Of a stretch of DNA of 64,000 bases, positions 23,643 to 34,600 are shown piece by piece (position 1 is the first letter of the stretch; each line of letters opens with the position of its first letter). A program made the translations under genes and the position numbers. Origin of the DNA: Rhynchopus euleeides (Eukaryota; Euglenozoa; Diplonemea; Diplonemida; Diplonemidae); NCBI GenBank assembly GCA_963210315.1, contig OY723249.1, positions 1,054,569 to 1,118,568 on the forward strand, in the 5' to 3' direction. Under the pieces are notes generated by a model. That model was not told the origin of the DNA and ran no database searches. It worked only from the letters and a program-made list of their open reading frames with translations.

Positions 23643-25490
23643 TTGTGTGCGCGCTTTTGCCAGCTCTGCATCTGTAACCTCGACTAACTCGCGGAGGGAG
23701 ACGAGCTCGTGCCCAAGGTCGACTTTGCTGGTACGCAGCTTCTCGATCTCCTGCTCGTGGCTGGCGACCATGGCCTCAGCAGCCTGGGCGCGTGCCTCGC
23801 CCTCCTTTACCTGCAGAGACACGGATTGCAGCTCCCTGTCGCGTGATGCACACGCATCGCGCAGCGTTTTTGTCTCGACCTCCCAGCGCTCGCGCATGCA
23901 GGACAGGGCATGCTCCTTCTCCTCTGCATAGGAGGAGCACGACACCCACTCGTTCATCGAGGTGTTGAGGGCGCTGCCGTACAGCGTGGCGATGCCCTGC
24001 CAGGTGAGGGCCAGCAGGTCGTTCCGCCACTTCTGCTCGAACTCGCTGAGGAGGGCACACTCGCTCACCAACTCCTGCTGCCCGCGCAGGTCGGCTGTCA
24101 TGGAATCCGCCTCCTCGACCGCCACCTGCCAGGCCAACACGCCCAGCAGAGCACATGCGTTCATGCTCTCTGCAAGCAGCATGTCACTCTCCTCTGCGAT
24201 GGCATCGCGTGCTGCACGCTCTTCCTCCTGCAGGGCCAGGGACTGTGTGTGCTTCCTGGCCATCCCTTTGCGGGCAAACACCACCAGGCGCTGGAAGTAG
24301 AGCTCACGCACATACTCACGCCGGTCCTCGGTGGTGTGGAGGTTGTGGCGCAGCACGTGGTAGCACTGCCGCCGCTTGTGGTTGTTGATGCGCCAGTCGT
24401 CCAGCTTGCGGTAGTAGCGATACCGGATGTTCTGGTTGATGAGGACCGCCCGCATTGCGAGGACATGCTCGTTGGCAGGGGCAGCCCGCTCTGCCGCAAT
24501 CTGCACCGCGACGAACTTCTCCTCCTGCCACTTGGCGTTCTCCTGCATCTCCTGCGCCTTGCGCTCCAGCGCCTCGTTCTCCTCCTGCAGCTTCTCGCGG
24601 ATGATATCCATATCCTCCTTCTGCTGGTCGTGCGCCATCTCCAGCTGCGACACGCGCCGCTTCGACTCGGCGAGCTGCTGGGCGATGCGCTTCAGGTTGA
24701 AGGAGTACTCCGACTGCTCCTTATGCAGCTCGTCGTTCTCCTCCACCAGCAGGTCCCGCTCCTCCTGCACCTGGGTGGCCTCCTCACGCAGCTGCTTCAG
24801 CTCTGCGAACAGCTTCTGCCCCATCTCCACGGCGTCAGCCACCTGCTTTATTCGGAAGCGCAGGCGGTTCTGCAGCTCAGGCACATCGGTGATGTTCAAC
24901 TCATCGCTGTCAAACTCGTCCTCACTGAAGGGTGTCGAGCTGCGCGACTCCGCCGTCCGCGACTCCATATCCACACTCTCAAGCCGCTTTGCGCTGACAG
25001 GCTCTTCGGCAATAGGCACGCCTGGTATCATTGACAGCCGATCGGAGCACACCGACTGCTGCTTCGATATTTTTGGCGTTGTGAAGGTGCTGGTGATGCG
25101 TGACGGCATGCTGCCGCGATGGCTCAGTGTCCTGCTCAGGGCGTTTAGCGCCTCCCCGATCCCCTCATCCATGCAATCGGACGAGAGGGACAGAGACATG
25201 CGCCGCGTGAAGCGCTTTGAGCTGGAACGGCTCATGCTGGGCGACGAGTTCCCCAGATCCGGCGACGGCATCGGCACGTTAAGGTTGATCACCTGATCCG
25301 CAAGGGGGCTGAGCCCATCCACTTCACTGATATCACTCAGCGACCGCACCGACGACCCAATGCTGAGGACGCTCCCAGCACGGTCCTGCTTCGCCTTCTG
25401 CCGCAGCCTGTCCAACAGGTCATTCCGCGGGAATACCGGTGTAGGCCCCGTTGGCGATGTCGCCGTTGGAGGCTTCGCCGGTGTGGCCAT
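23643..25490 (-). CDS. coiled-coil protein with Arg/aromatic-rich middle (5' exon)
   Basis: The exon has 616 codons, starting MATPAKPPTATSPTGPTPVF and ending ...LAKARTQ at the donor CAA|GTATGC (phase 0). Residues 1-200 are Ser/Pro-rich and probably disordered, with Arg-Ser clusters. About 200-335 is a strong heptad coiled coil (QLREEATQVQEERDLLVEEN and following). About 350-415 is rich in Arg, Tyr, His and Trp (YRYYRKLDDWRINNHKRRQC). A second coiled coil covers about 540-616. It is probably a cytoskeletal or basal-body-type structural protein, inferred from architecture only. The 3' end of the gene is unresolved; the transmembrane exon at 21182-21592 is phase-compatible. Confidence 0.8.
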
Positions 25491-26496
25491 GGCTCCAAAC
25501 GGAACGCCCAGGGCACACCGCCCTGACTGTGTACCTGCTCAGGAGGGTTGTGGGGGCTGGGGGACGACACTTCCCTTCTGGGCGAGACAAGGTGGGCTGG
25601 GGGAGCAGAAGCCACAACACCGATTCCTGCCAACGGCGCACCACGGGGATGCGGCGGGGGTGGGGGTGCCCCAGCTGGCATGGGCATGCCGACTCCCTTC
25701 CTTTCCTCGATCTTCCTGGGCGAGGCACAGCAGCGAATCGGGCGAGCTATTATACCGATGCGGGTATGCAGGCAGCTCATAACTGTATACAGGGGTTTTT
25801 GTGGGGGTGCTCCCCGGCAGCTCCTCGGAAGAGGTTCCGCCGGTACTCTCCTTGGCATGTCTCTGTCCTGGGGGAGGGGGGGAGGGGGGGGGTGGCTGGT
25901 GGCGGCTGGCAAGCCCCGACCCCCATACACCCCCTCCGCCCCGCCGCTGCACTCCACCGCTGCCATCACACTCCCATAGGGTGGCAGGTGGTTCATTCTG
26001 TCTGTCGGCTCCCAAACGGCTTTCGGGGGGGGCGGGGGGGGATGACACGCTTCTTCTGTTTTGCATGGAGGGCCAAAAGACTTCACAGATTCAGGCATGA
26101 ATGTGTGCGCAGCAGATAGGGAGAGCTGCACTATATTGGAACACCGATTTCCACGCTGCCATGCATCAGAAGGAAGGGTGTGCATAACGCCATCCAAGCT
26201 GCAGAGGAGGGTCTCTGCAGTGTCTTGCTTTTCGACAAAAAAAAGAGGGGGGTGTGGTGGTGGAGACCATGCATGATTCTCGAGCGGAACAACGCAGGGG
26301 AGAAAAAAATACGTCCAGGGAGTGGAGGGGGGAGACAGAGAGAGAGGGTGTGCTTTGGGTGTGGGCCCTTCTCACAGGCAAAGATGGGCGTGGGAGAAGG
26401 TTCCGGCGGCGATTGCAACAGGGGGGGGGGGAGAGGAGGACACCCAGCCACAGCAAGGTGTCCTAAGGGCATCCTTCAGCCTGCAGCATGCCCCGT
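25491..26496. other. 5' region of coiled-coil gene, no further gene
   Basis: Upstream of the ATG at 25490 the minus-strand frame remains open for some distance but is Pro/Gly low-complexity, with G-runs on the plus strand (about 25877-25890, 26026-26040 and 26420-26431). I see no second gene. A 5' non-coding exon is possible. Confidence 0.35.
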
Positions 26497-26657
26497 TCAG
26501 ATCTGGATGAGGCCCAAGTTCAGCTTCTTCTGCAGAAGGACTTTGTCCTGTGTGTACAACAGGAACCGCCCCTGACCTGCTGTGTCTGAGATATGCATCA
26601 CGGGGACGTGCTGTAGTGGCGGTGACACGGTGCGCATAACATTATAGAAGTGCAGAG
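26497..26657 (-). CDS. candidate 3'-terminal exon
   Basis: After the acceptor GGTGTTTGCAG the minus strand reads LHFYNVMRTVSPPLQHVPVM followed by about 30 residues ending KKLNLGLIQI and a stop at 26497. Codon use is GC3-rich like the real genes here. The nearest upstream minus-strand gene is the WD40 gene, whose donor is at 29864. However, that donor is phase 0 and this acceptor needs one leading base, so either another exon intervenes or it belongs to something else. The 3.2 kb between them is filled by A-B-A repeats. Confidence 0.45.
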
Positions 26658-26699
26658 CTGCAAACACCCCTTGACACACACACACACACACACACACAC

Positions 26700-26800
26700 A
26701 GGGTGGGCAATGATCCGCGCAGGATCTCCCCACACAAAACGTGGTCACCACACACACACACACACACATCCACGCACCCCGGCACTTTGGGCACACACAC
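26700..26800. repeat. (CA)n-flanked hairpin element, copy 1
   Basis: Between two CA runs lies GGTGGGCAATGATCCGCGCA continuing GGATCTCCCCACACAAAACGTGGTCACC, followed by CATCCACGCACCCCGGCACT. The core GATCC-GCGCA-GGATC is a hairpin within a longer GGTGGG...CCCCAC stem. Other copies are at 29597-29665 (near identical) and 44228-44325 (diverged). Confidence 0.65.
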
Positions 26801-26801
26801 A

Positions 26802-27957
26802 CAAGCCCTCAAGACTCTTGGAGCGGCCTGACTATTTAGTGTCTTTGTCGCAGCAAGGGGGCGATATATACCGCTTTTTTATTGATTTCACGTGTCAGTG
26901 TTTGACTTTTTCGCAACTTCATTTCTTCCTTTTCTCCCTCTCCAACCCCACCCGTGACACCACCAGGGTTTAGCTAGCCCTGGTCCGATTATCCCCGGTT
27001 CTTCGCTGAAGAGACGCGGCCGGGGGGAGGGGTACGAAGAGTACGCGTCGAAACCGGTGTCACGTCGTGTTGGGGAATCCTTCGGGAGTGCGATACTGAA
27101 GGGGAGGTGCTACTGCCCGTGCAGGGCGACACCACCTTAAAACTTTATAACCACACACAAACCCTCTATTCCCCCAGGCCTGATGAGCAATCCCCCCTGC
27201 CTCATGTTGTGACTTCCTTTCTACCTTGCACAAAACATCCCATTTGCCCCTTTACTTCCTTCGAAAGTGTTGTGACTACCCCCCCTTCCCCACCCCTCGG
27301 GAGTGCCACTCCTCTGGTGGTTAAAAGTGACCCGCCGTTGTGCCTTCGGCATCTGTTGCGTGTGCCGTCGTATGCTTCCTATGCACTAGTTATAGCTATC
27401 CGGGGGCGGCCTGCTGTCGCACCAGTGGGCTGCCCCACCTCTGCACCCTCGGTTTTTAAGATGTTCACCACAGCGGAGAATGATCCCCTTCTCTGTGGCG
27501 ATCGAGCCAAGCTGGACGAGGTTCGCCTTCGGGCGAAGGTCATGTGGGCGGACAAAAGGTGCCTGCTCCTGAGACTCATCAGCAACCTGTTTCTTCCTTC
27601 AAGCCCTCAAGACTCTTGAAGCGGCCTGACTATTTAGTGTCTTCGTCGCAGCAAGGGGGCGATATATACCACCCTTTTTATTGATTTCACGTGTCAGTGT
27701 TTGACTTTTTCGCAACTTCATTTCTTCCTTTTCTCCCTCTCCAACCCCACCCGTGACACCACCAGGGTTTAGCTAGCCCTGGTCCGATTATCCCCGGTTC
27801 TTCGCTGAAGAGACGCGGCCGGGGGGAGGGGTACGAAGAGTACGCGTCGAAACCGGTGTCACGTCGTGTTGGGGAATCCTTCGGGAGTGCGATACTGAAG
27901 GGGAGGTGCTACTGCCCGTGCAGGGCGACACCGCCTTAAAACTTTATAACCACACAC
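26802..27957. mobile_element. A-B-A repeat unit 1 (LTR/TRIM-like)
   Basis: Segment A (26802-27159, ~358 bp) is repeated directly at 27600-27957 around a 440-bp segment B (27160-27599). On the minus strand A starts TGTGTGTGGTTATAAAGTTT, holds a TATAAAG near its start and ATCAATAAAA near its end, and is preceded by a purine-rich GGGGGAATAGAGGG. That is the order expected for polypurine tract, LTR promoter and polyadenylation signal. There is no gag-pol and the end is not a clear CA, so a terminal-repeat retrotransposon in miniature is plausible but unproven. B has a 170-codon plus-strand frame (from 27107). Confidence 0.6.
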
Positions 27958-27968
27958 ACACACACACA

Positions 27969-29122
27969 CAAGCCCTCAAGACTCTTGGAGCGGCCTGACT
28001 ATTTAGTGTCTTTGTCGCAGCAAGGGGGCGATATATACCGATTTTTTATTGATTTCACGTGTCAGTGTTTGACTTTTTCGCAACTTCATTTCTTCCTTTT
28101 CTCCCTCTCCAACCCCACCCGTGACACCACCAGGGTTTAGCTAGCCCTGGTCCGATTATCCCCGGTTCTTCGCTGAAGAGACGCGGCCGGGGGGAGGGGT
28201 ACGAAGAGTACGCGTCGAAACCGGTGTCACGTCGTGTTGGGGAATCCTTCGGGAGTGCGATACTGAAGGGGAGGTGCTACTGCCCGTGCAGGGCGACACC
28301 GCCTTAAAACTTTATAACCACACACAAACCCTCTATTCCCCCAGGCCTGATGAGCAATCCCCCCTGCCTCATGTTGTGACTTCCTTTCTACCTTGCACAA
28401 AACATCCCATTTGCCCCTTTACTTCCTTCGAAAGTGTTGTGACTTCCCCCCCTTCCCCACCCCTCGGGAGTGCCACTCCTCTGGTGGTTAAAAGTGACCC
28501 GCCGTTGTGCCTTCGGCATCTGTTGCGTGTGCCGTCGTATGCTTCCTATGCACTAGTTATAGCTATCCGGGGGCGGTCTGCTGTCGCACCAGTGGGCTGC
28601 CCCACCTCTGCACCCTCGGTTTTTAAGATGTTCACCACAGCGGAGAATGATCCCCTTCTCTGTGGCGATCGAGCCAAGCTGGACGAGGTTCGCCTTCGGG
28701 CGAAGGTCATGTGGGCGGACAAAAGGTGCCTGCTCCTGAGACTCATCAGCAACCTGTTTCTCCCTTCAAGCCCTCAAGACTCTTGGAGCGGCCTGACTAT
28801 TTAGTGTCTTTGTCGCAGCAAGGGGGCGATATATACCGCTTTTTTATTGATTTCACGTGTCAGTGTTTGACTTTTTCGCAACTTCATTTCTTCCTTTTCT
28901 CCCTCTCCAACCCCACCCGTGACACCACCAGGGTTTAGCTAGCCCTGGTCCGATTATCCCCGGTTCTTCGCTGAAGAGACGCGGCCGGGGGGAGGGGTAC
29001 GAAGAGTACGCGTCGAAACCGGTGTCACGTCGTGTTGGGGAATCCTTCGGGAGTGCGATACTGAAGGGGAGGTGCTACTGCCCGTGCAGGGCGACACCGC
29101 CTTAAAACTTGATAACCACACA
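27969..29122. mobile_element. A-B-A repeat unit 2 (LTR/TRIM-like)
   Basis: This is the second full A-B-A copy in the same orientation: A at 27969-28327, B at 28328-28766 and A at 28767-29122. A (CA)n run of about 20 bases separates it from unit 1. Only a few substitutions separate the units (for example CTTGAAGCGG versus CTTGGAGCGG in A, and GGGGGCGGCC versus GGGGGCGGTC in B), so the duplication is recent. Another CA run follows at about 29115-29140. Confidence 0.6.
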
Positions 29123-29589
29123 CACACACACACACACACATCGCTCCGCAGCCGCACTACCCTGAGGGTTGGCAGCAATCGGCCCAGCAGTGGGCGGCGC
29201 GTGGTCGGCAGGCCAACAGCCGGGTAGGGCGCCCATGGGAGCGGAGGGGCGCTGCCCCCCGAACTGCTCCCCCTGGTGCCAGGAGGAACGCAAAGGTGCT
29301 TGCCTGCAAGTTGCATTGGAAGCCCCGTTGCTCGGCATGCCAGAAGCGGCGCCTCCCGGAGGAGGTGTGCTGCCGCAACCACCACAAGGAGGGGGACGGG
29401 CTCCCGGTCACTATGGGCTTCTGCAAACGCCACAGCATGGACCGATGCGGTGACTGCTACAGCGATGGCAAAACACTACCACATTGCTGCCAAGCACACC
29501 ACGCCGGCTATGCTGCACGCCCTCCTCCCCGGAGTGGCACTGAGTTGGCCCCACACTCTAACCCGAGTGGGGCCTCCGCTGTGACGTAG
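29113..29589 (+). CDS. candidate Cys/His-rich exon (plus strand)
   Basis: A plus-strand frame without an early ATG runs from the CA tract to TAG at 29587-29589. It opens Gln/Pro/Arg-rich (PQPHYPEGWQQSAQQWAARG) after a possible acceptor CGCTCCGCAG at about 29151. It then becomes Cys/His-rich: CSACQKRRLPEEVCCRNHH, a CKRH step, CGDC, and CC followed by HH. The regular C-x2-C, CC and HH spacing with strong GC3 codon bias argues for real coding and a zinc-binding fold. I do not recognise the family. It would be the only well-supported plus-strand coding segment, and could be a terminal exon or an isolated relic beside the repeat array. Confidence 0.45.
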
Positions 29590-29596
29590 AAATGGG

Positions 29597-29665
29597 CGGG
29601 GGTGGGCAATGATCCGCGCAGGATCTCCCCACACAAAACGTGGTCACCACACACACACACACACC
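29597..29665. repeat. (CA)n-flanked hairpin element, copy 2
   Basis: It is nearly identical to 26701-26768: GGTGGGCAATGATCCGCGCA, GGATCTCCCCACACAAAACG, TGGTCACC, then a CA run. It lies just after the stop of the Cys/His-rich frame and 3' of the WD40 exon donor. Confidence 0.65.
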
Positions 29666-29864
29666 CCTCTCTCCTGATATCCCGTTGGATTCGCAGATCT
29701 GCATCTGCACAGAACCCCCCCCCCCCACGAGACACCGCTGATACGCTATCTGATAGCCCCACTCCGGCTCCACTGCATAGTGCGCTTCTTTTCCGCCACC
29801 CTTGCTCCACCTCCACCCCCAGCCCCAGCCCCCCCCCGACCCACAACCTGCAATGAATACATAC

Positions 29865-31148
29865 ATCGCTTGTCGTCATGACTGTCTGCAGGAAGGGCTG
29901 GACCCAGAGCTTCTCTTCGGGAACCACGAAGAGGAGATCCGGCCGTGCCTGCTCGATCTTTGTTCTGGAGATTTCGCGCAGCTCCGCCGCCTTCGCCTCA
30001 TTCTCCTTCCCCAGCTCCGCCGCCACCGCCTCGATCTGCTGCTGCACCTCCTCCGGCACAGGCTTCTCCTCGTCACCGCCCTCCTCTGCCTGCCCCTCCG
30101 CCTCCGCCTCCGCCTCCGCCTCGCCCCCCTCGCCCTCTGCCGGCGGATTCTCCTTCCTTAGGCGCTCCTTCTCCAGCCTCTCCTTCTCGAAGTGCTCCGC
30201 CTTCATCCGCTCCCCCTCACGCTTCGCCTGCTTCTGCACCTTCCTCTCGTTCTTCTTCAGCGCAAAGGCGAGGGACTCCTCCATGGTCTTCGTGACATTC
30301 GCAAACTGCGTCTTCCTGTCGTGGATAAACCCCTTCACAGAGGAAGCCAGGAGGTTGACATCCACCTCCATCAGCTCATAGTTTGACGTGAAGATAAACG
30401 CCTGCGGGCCTTTCGCAGCCACAACGGAGGGCATGTTCTCCAGATGCACCACACCCAGACACTCCGCAGAACCGGATGCACCCTTCGGCGCTCCGCCATC
30501 CCCCTCACCTTCCCCATCCTGCTGGGGGCCCTGCCAGATCCGGATGGTGCAGTCACGCCCTGCGGTGATGACACACCCGTTTGCAACACAGGCGCCCACG
30601 ACATGCCCACTGTGCCCCCTATACTCCGCCACGGTGCGGAGCGAGGAAGAGTCCCACAGCTTCGCGGTGCTGTCATATGAACACGACAGGACGGTGCCCC
30701 CCTCCTGCGGCACGACCTGCACGACACAGTCGGAATGCCCTGTGTAGGTGGTTGATGGGGCCACGCCTGGCTCCGTTGCAAAGGCAGGGAAGAGCCTAAC
30801 CTCCCCGCTGCTGTCCGTCGCAATGAGCTGCTCCCCGGAGGGGACCAGGCAGCGTATCGGGGAGAGGTGATCCGTGAAGGTGTGCACCAGCTCCCCCCCG
30901 AACCTCCAGGTGATGATCCGCCGGTCGCTCCCCCCGCTGACCAGCAGATCCCCCCCCTCGTTCACGGCGAGGCACAGCACCTTCCCGGCATGCCCGGTGT
31001 AGCGCGACCCTTCATACTCAGCACCCTCCTCTGTGTACCGCTTGATAGACCCCCCATCACCGCCGAGCCAGATGGTCTTCGCACCCTCCCCTTCCCGCGG
31101 GTGGGCGACAGCTGAATAGATCCGAGAGCTGCTGGAGACGACCTCCAT
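29865..31148 (-). CDS. WD40-repeat protein with coiled-coil tail (main exon)
   Basis: The exon has 428 codons from MEVVSSSSRIYSAVAHPREG to the donor GAT|GTATGT. WD40 units are visible as YTGHAGKVLCLAVN...ITWRF, a TDHLSPIRCLV unit, YTGHSDCVVQVVP...AKLWD and YRGHSGHVVGACV...IRIW, so at least four blades. From about residue 290 it becomes a highly charged helix (AKREGERMKAEHFEKERLEK) and an Ala/Glu repeat (GEAEAEAEAEGQAEEGG). The role is probably protein scaffolding. The short N-terminal blade count suggests a half propeller or missing exons. The C-terminal exon is not certain; 26497-26657 is a candidate. The ATG at 31148 is chosen because the sequence before it is Pro-only low complexity. Confidence 0.85.
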
Positions 31149-33972
31149 CTTGGGAGGGAGTGGGGTTGAGGAAGGATGGGGGGATGGGGGGGCTGGCGGC
31201 CCCGTGAAAGGGAGGGGCTGGGGGGGGGGGGGTTCCTGCGAGGTGTAGCGGGGCTGCAAGTGTGTTGGGGGGGGGGGGAGCTGGAGGGGAAGGTTTGGAA
31301 AAAAATGAGGGTGGGAAAGGGAGAGGGGGGGAGGGGAAGGGGGAACTCTATAGGATCTCATTCAGCCCCCTCTCCGCGTGGTGGCATTCACGGTTGTGGC
31401 AAGCTCTGGGGGGGGGGGGGGGGGGGGAGGGTGGGGGGTGGCCTTCACTTGGTGTACCGAAGGCTCGGGCCTGACAGACGGAACACAGTCTGCCGTGACT
31501 GTTGCTGTGCAGCGCAGCATCGGCATGTGGTGCTGTGAGCCTTCTTTACTTTTGGCCTCCGCTGACCACCGTCGATTCGGGCCAGCCAGTCGTGAGAGCT
31601 TTTAGAAGCTCACAAAGGAACCGTGGGGACACACCGTTTGGTTTTGACACCCGGTGAGCGTGACGCGGCCACCACACATACCCCCCCTCCCCCCCGTTCC
31701 GTGGTATTGACTAAAATTGGGCGGGGGCCACACACTTATGCGATAAGCTGATGCTGCCACTCACAACTCCCTCGGGCCAGCCTGACTCCAACTCCAAAGC
31801 GGCAAAAGCGACAAACAGGGCAAACGCTTGTGTGTGTGTGCATAGCCTGCCGTTGGGTTGAAAGGCCCGAACGTGCAGAGCATCGCATCCATATCGTATT
31901 GAACGAGGAGGCTCCCTGTCACGGAGTCTAGCCCGCGTAATGCTGTGGAGGGGGTAAGGGGGTGTGAGGGGGGGGGGTTGCCGCCTTGTGCGATGCCAAC
32001 ACAGAGGACAGCATCTAGCTACAGCCTTCCTGTACAAAGGGGGTGTGGGGGGGGGGGGGGGGGGTGAGTGCAGAGAAGAGTCAAAGCGCAGACACGAACT
32101 CCCTGTACAAAGAGGGGGGTGGGGGGTGGGGTGGTTGGGGGAGAAGACAGAGACGGACAAAAAAGCGAAGAAGAAAACATGCCCTGTTATTTTCAATGCA
32201 TGGGCCCATACACACACACACACACACAACTGGCTGCCAAATCTTAACGTTTTCTGGTGTTCGTTCTACGAAGGAATGGGGGTGGTAAGGGGGGATTGGG
32301 GTGGCAAATACATGACTGGGGCACGATGTCTCACGCAGAATACACACGGCGCGTGGGACATTGTTGCCGAACTGATGTGCGAAAAACGCGGCCAGCCGAG
32401 CTGCGCGCAGGATATGAAGCGTGCACGACAACCACTGGTGCAGCGGCGCGCGTGCAGACACCTGCACAGGCGCAGCTGTGGGGCAGTGGTCTCTGATATG
32501 TTAGCAGAGCAGACACGGTGGGACAGGCATTAGATGTTGACCCTGCGACGTTGAAGGTGAACAAAAAATGATTCACGTATCGCATGTCATGCGCATTTGC
32601 CACCCGAGTGTGTGGGTGGTCCGGGAGACAAGCGGGGTGCGGGGTGCGGGGTATGGGTGGGAGAGGTGAAGAGAGGGCTAAACAAAACCCCAGCTGTACC
32701 CCTGCTGGATCGTGGAGTGGCAACAAACCGGTTAGATCCGTTGCAACACCACAGGGCGTCAGAGAGATGATGCCGACACATTCATCCGACATGTCGACCC
32801 GACTGGAAAAACCATACGATTCCAACCATAGGAACCCATAGGAAAGCTTACCGTACCAACCGTGCAAATCCTTGCAGGACATCACCACGCACTTAATCCC
32901 TTTCCTCCCCTCTTCTTACGGGGGGTGGGTGGGGTGGGACGGGGTGCACACAGTGTTGCGACATTTCCAAGACACTCATCACAAGACTCGCAGACGTTCC
33001 GCAGCCAGGTAGATCAGACGCGTGCTGCCAGAATACACCCTACCCGACACGGCGGGTGGGTGTGAATCTGACAAACCACACAGCCTGCACCGTTGCCTGC
33101 AGAGGCTGTTGACGCTGCGGCTGACACTTTTTCTTTTTGGCGAGCTGCCAGTGCAGACGTCCAGCCTGAGCCACACCCATCGTATAAAATAAGAGGGCCA
33201 CCACCCACAGCTTGGCCATCGGGCCAAGCCATCCACAGCAGTTCTTCACCCCAGTGCCCTCATCCCCACCCTCCCCACCCCCGCCACAGTCACCGATCCC
33301 ACCTCTCACCCCGGATCAACAGAGTCAAACCCACACCACCACCACCACCACCATCTCCACCGCACCCTTCCTCCCATTCACACCTTTGCTGGTATTGCTT
33401 TCGCTTCTTGACAACGTGCCCCCTCCCCCCCACGGTAGACCACTCTGAGGGACGTCTCGTCTCCTACCCACCTGTGCTGCGTCCCCCACTCCCACCCCCC
33501 CAACCACCCCACCACCTGCCTGTTCCCCGTCAGGCATGAGCAGGGATCAAGCAAAAATAAATGCCACCCAAGACCCGCTAAGTCCTAGGAAGATGACACA
33601 AATTTCGATCTTGAAGCAGGGTGGAATACCAGTGGCATGCCACTGTACACAGCACCACCCTCTCCAACAGCGGTGGGTAAGGAGTGGAGCTGGGAGGAGG
33701 GGGGTGGGTGGGGAGGTGGGATGGGGTGGGGTGGGGGGGGTCACTCCAAAGAGAGTCTGGGGGCTACAGTGACACGACAATAAAAAGCAGGTCAAAAAAA
33801 TCAGGTACAAGGGAAGTGGAGAGGTTGGGGGGGGGGGGGGGGGGAGTGGGGGCAGAAGAACACAGTTGGAGGCAGAAACAAAAAGCGCTTCGGTGTGGGT
33901 GGTTTTTGTTTCGCAGGCCATCTGCCTCAACCTCCCTCCCCCACCCCAGCAACTCCGGTGTCTCAAGAGAGA
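31149..33972. other. intergenic, G-runs and CA runs, no gene seen
   Basis: Several G-runs (31220, 31268, 31409-31427, 32046-32063, 33828-33844) and a (CA)n tract at 32212-32228 dominate. A short phrase C(C/T)TGTACAAAG followed by a G-run occurs twice (about 32028 and 32102). Open frames are low-complexity Pro/Gly shadows; nothing is identified. Confidence 0.4.
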
Positions 33973-34311
33973 TCAGCGGCGTGCGGACATGGGGCGGGGC
34001 GATCTGGGTGTCATCCCACGTGGCGTCATCGCGCCACGAGGTGTGGCGGCCTGCTCACGGATGGCAGCGTTCTTCCGCTTGATCTCTGCCTTCAGCATCT
34101 GGAGGGTCTGCGCGAGGTGCTCCGCCTGTGCCTCCATCTTCTGGTTTTCCCGCTCGAACTGCTCAGCCTGGCCCCGCTCGTAGCTCACCTTGTACTCCAG
34201 CTCCCGCTTGGTCTTCATGAAATCAGTCTGCACCTTAGCGATCTCCCCCTCCATCTTGCGAATCTTGAACTTCTCGTCGTCGCGCCCGTCCTTCTTCTGG
34301 TTGTAGCTCAT
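33973..34311 (-). CDS. small coiled-coil protein with basic Arg/Pro tail
   Basis: A complete 112-codon frame begins MSYNQKKDGRDDEKFKIRKM and ends ...RPMSARR with TGA. Residues 8-88 form a continuous coiled coil rich in Lys, Glu and Gln (KTKRELEYKVSYERGQAEQF). The C-terminal 25 residues repeat TPRG / TPRS and are strongly basic. It lies ~290 bp downstream of the stop of the next coiled-coil gene on the same strand. No family is recognised. It could instead be a terminal exon of a longer gene, but it has its own ATG and stop. Confidence 0.7.
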   Translation of the reverse strand: MSYNQKKDGRDDEKFKIRKMEGEIAKVQTDFMKTKRELEYKVSYERGQAEQFERENQKMEAQAEHLAQTLQMLKAEIKRKNAAIREQAATPRGAMTPRGMTPRSPRPMSARR

Positions 34312-34516
34312 GTCACGCGGCCCACGCGGTGTCGGCGTCGGGGAAAGGCCCCTGCTCTCTGTCTGCTGGTCTCTGTGATGGGGTGGGGTGGGGTGGGGGG
34401 GCGGAGGCGCAGAGTGTACAAGTAGGGGATGAAGGCAACCCCTCCCGTGAATGATGCAGCTTTGGGAGTAGCCTTGCCGTTGGAGGCGGAGGTGGCAATG
34501 GGGCTGTGTGCGTTAA

Positions 34517-34600
34517 GGCCCTGTGGAAAGTTACGTGAAGGTGATAATCACACAGCTTTGGCCCTTCGGCCCTTCGTGACGTCGTGACTTCGCTCCGCTT
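34517..34600 (+). repeat. SINE-like repeat copy S2 (partial)
   Basis: GGCCCTGTGGAAAGTTACGTGAAGGTG matches the start of S1. The downstream part is rearranged (GCCCTTCGGCCCTTCGTGAC) but retains ACTTCGCTCCGC. It abuts the stop codon of the coiled-coil gene, so it would sit in its 3' untranslated region. Confidence 0.55.

Noticed and set aside
23910..25034. 374-codon Leu/His-rich plus-strand frame
   Set aside because: It is the antisense of the coiled-coil exon; Leu-rich because CAG/GAG codons read CTG/CTC in reverse.
26650..26973. Thr/His-rich frames over (CA)n tracts
   Set aside because: They are simple translations of CA repeats and of repeat A.
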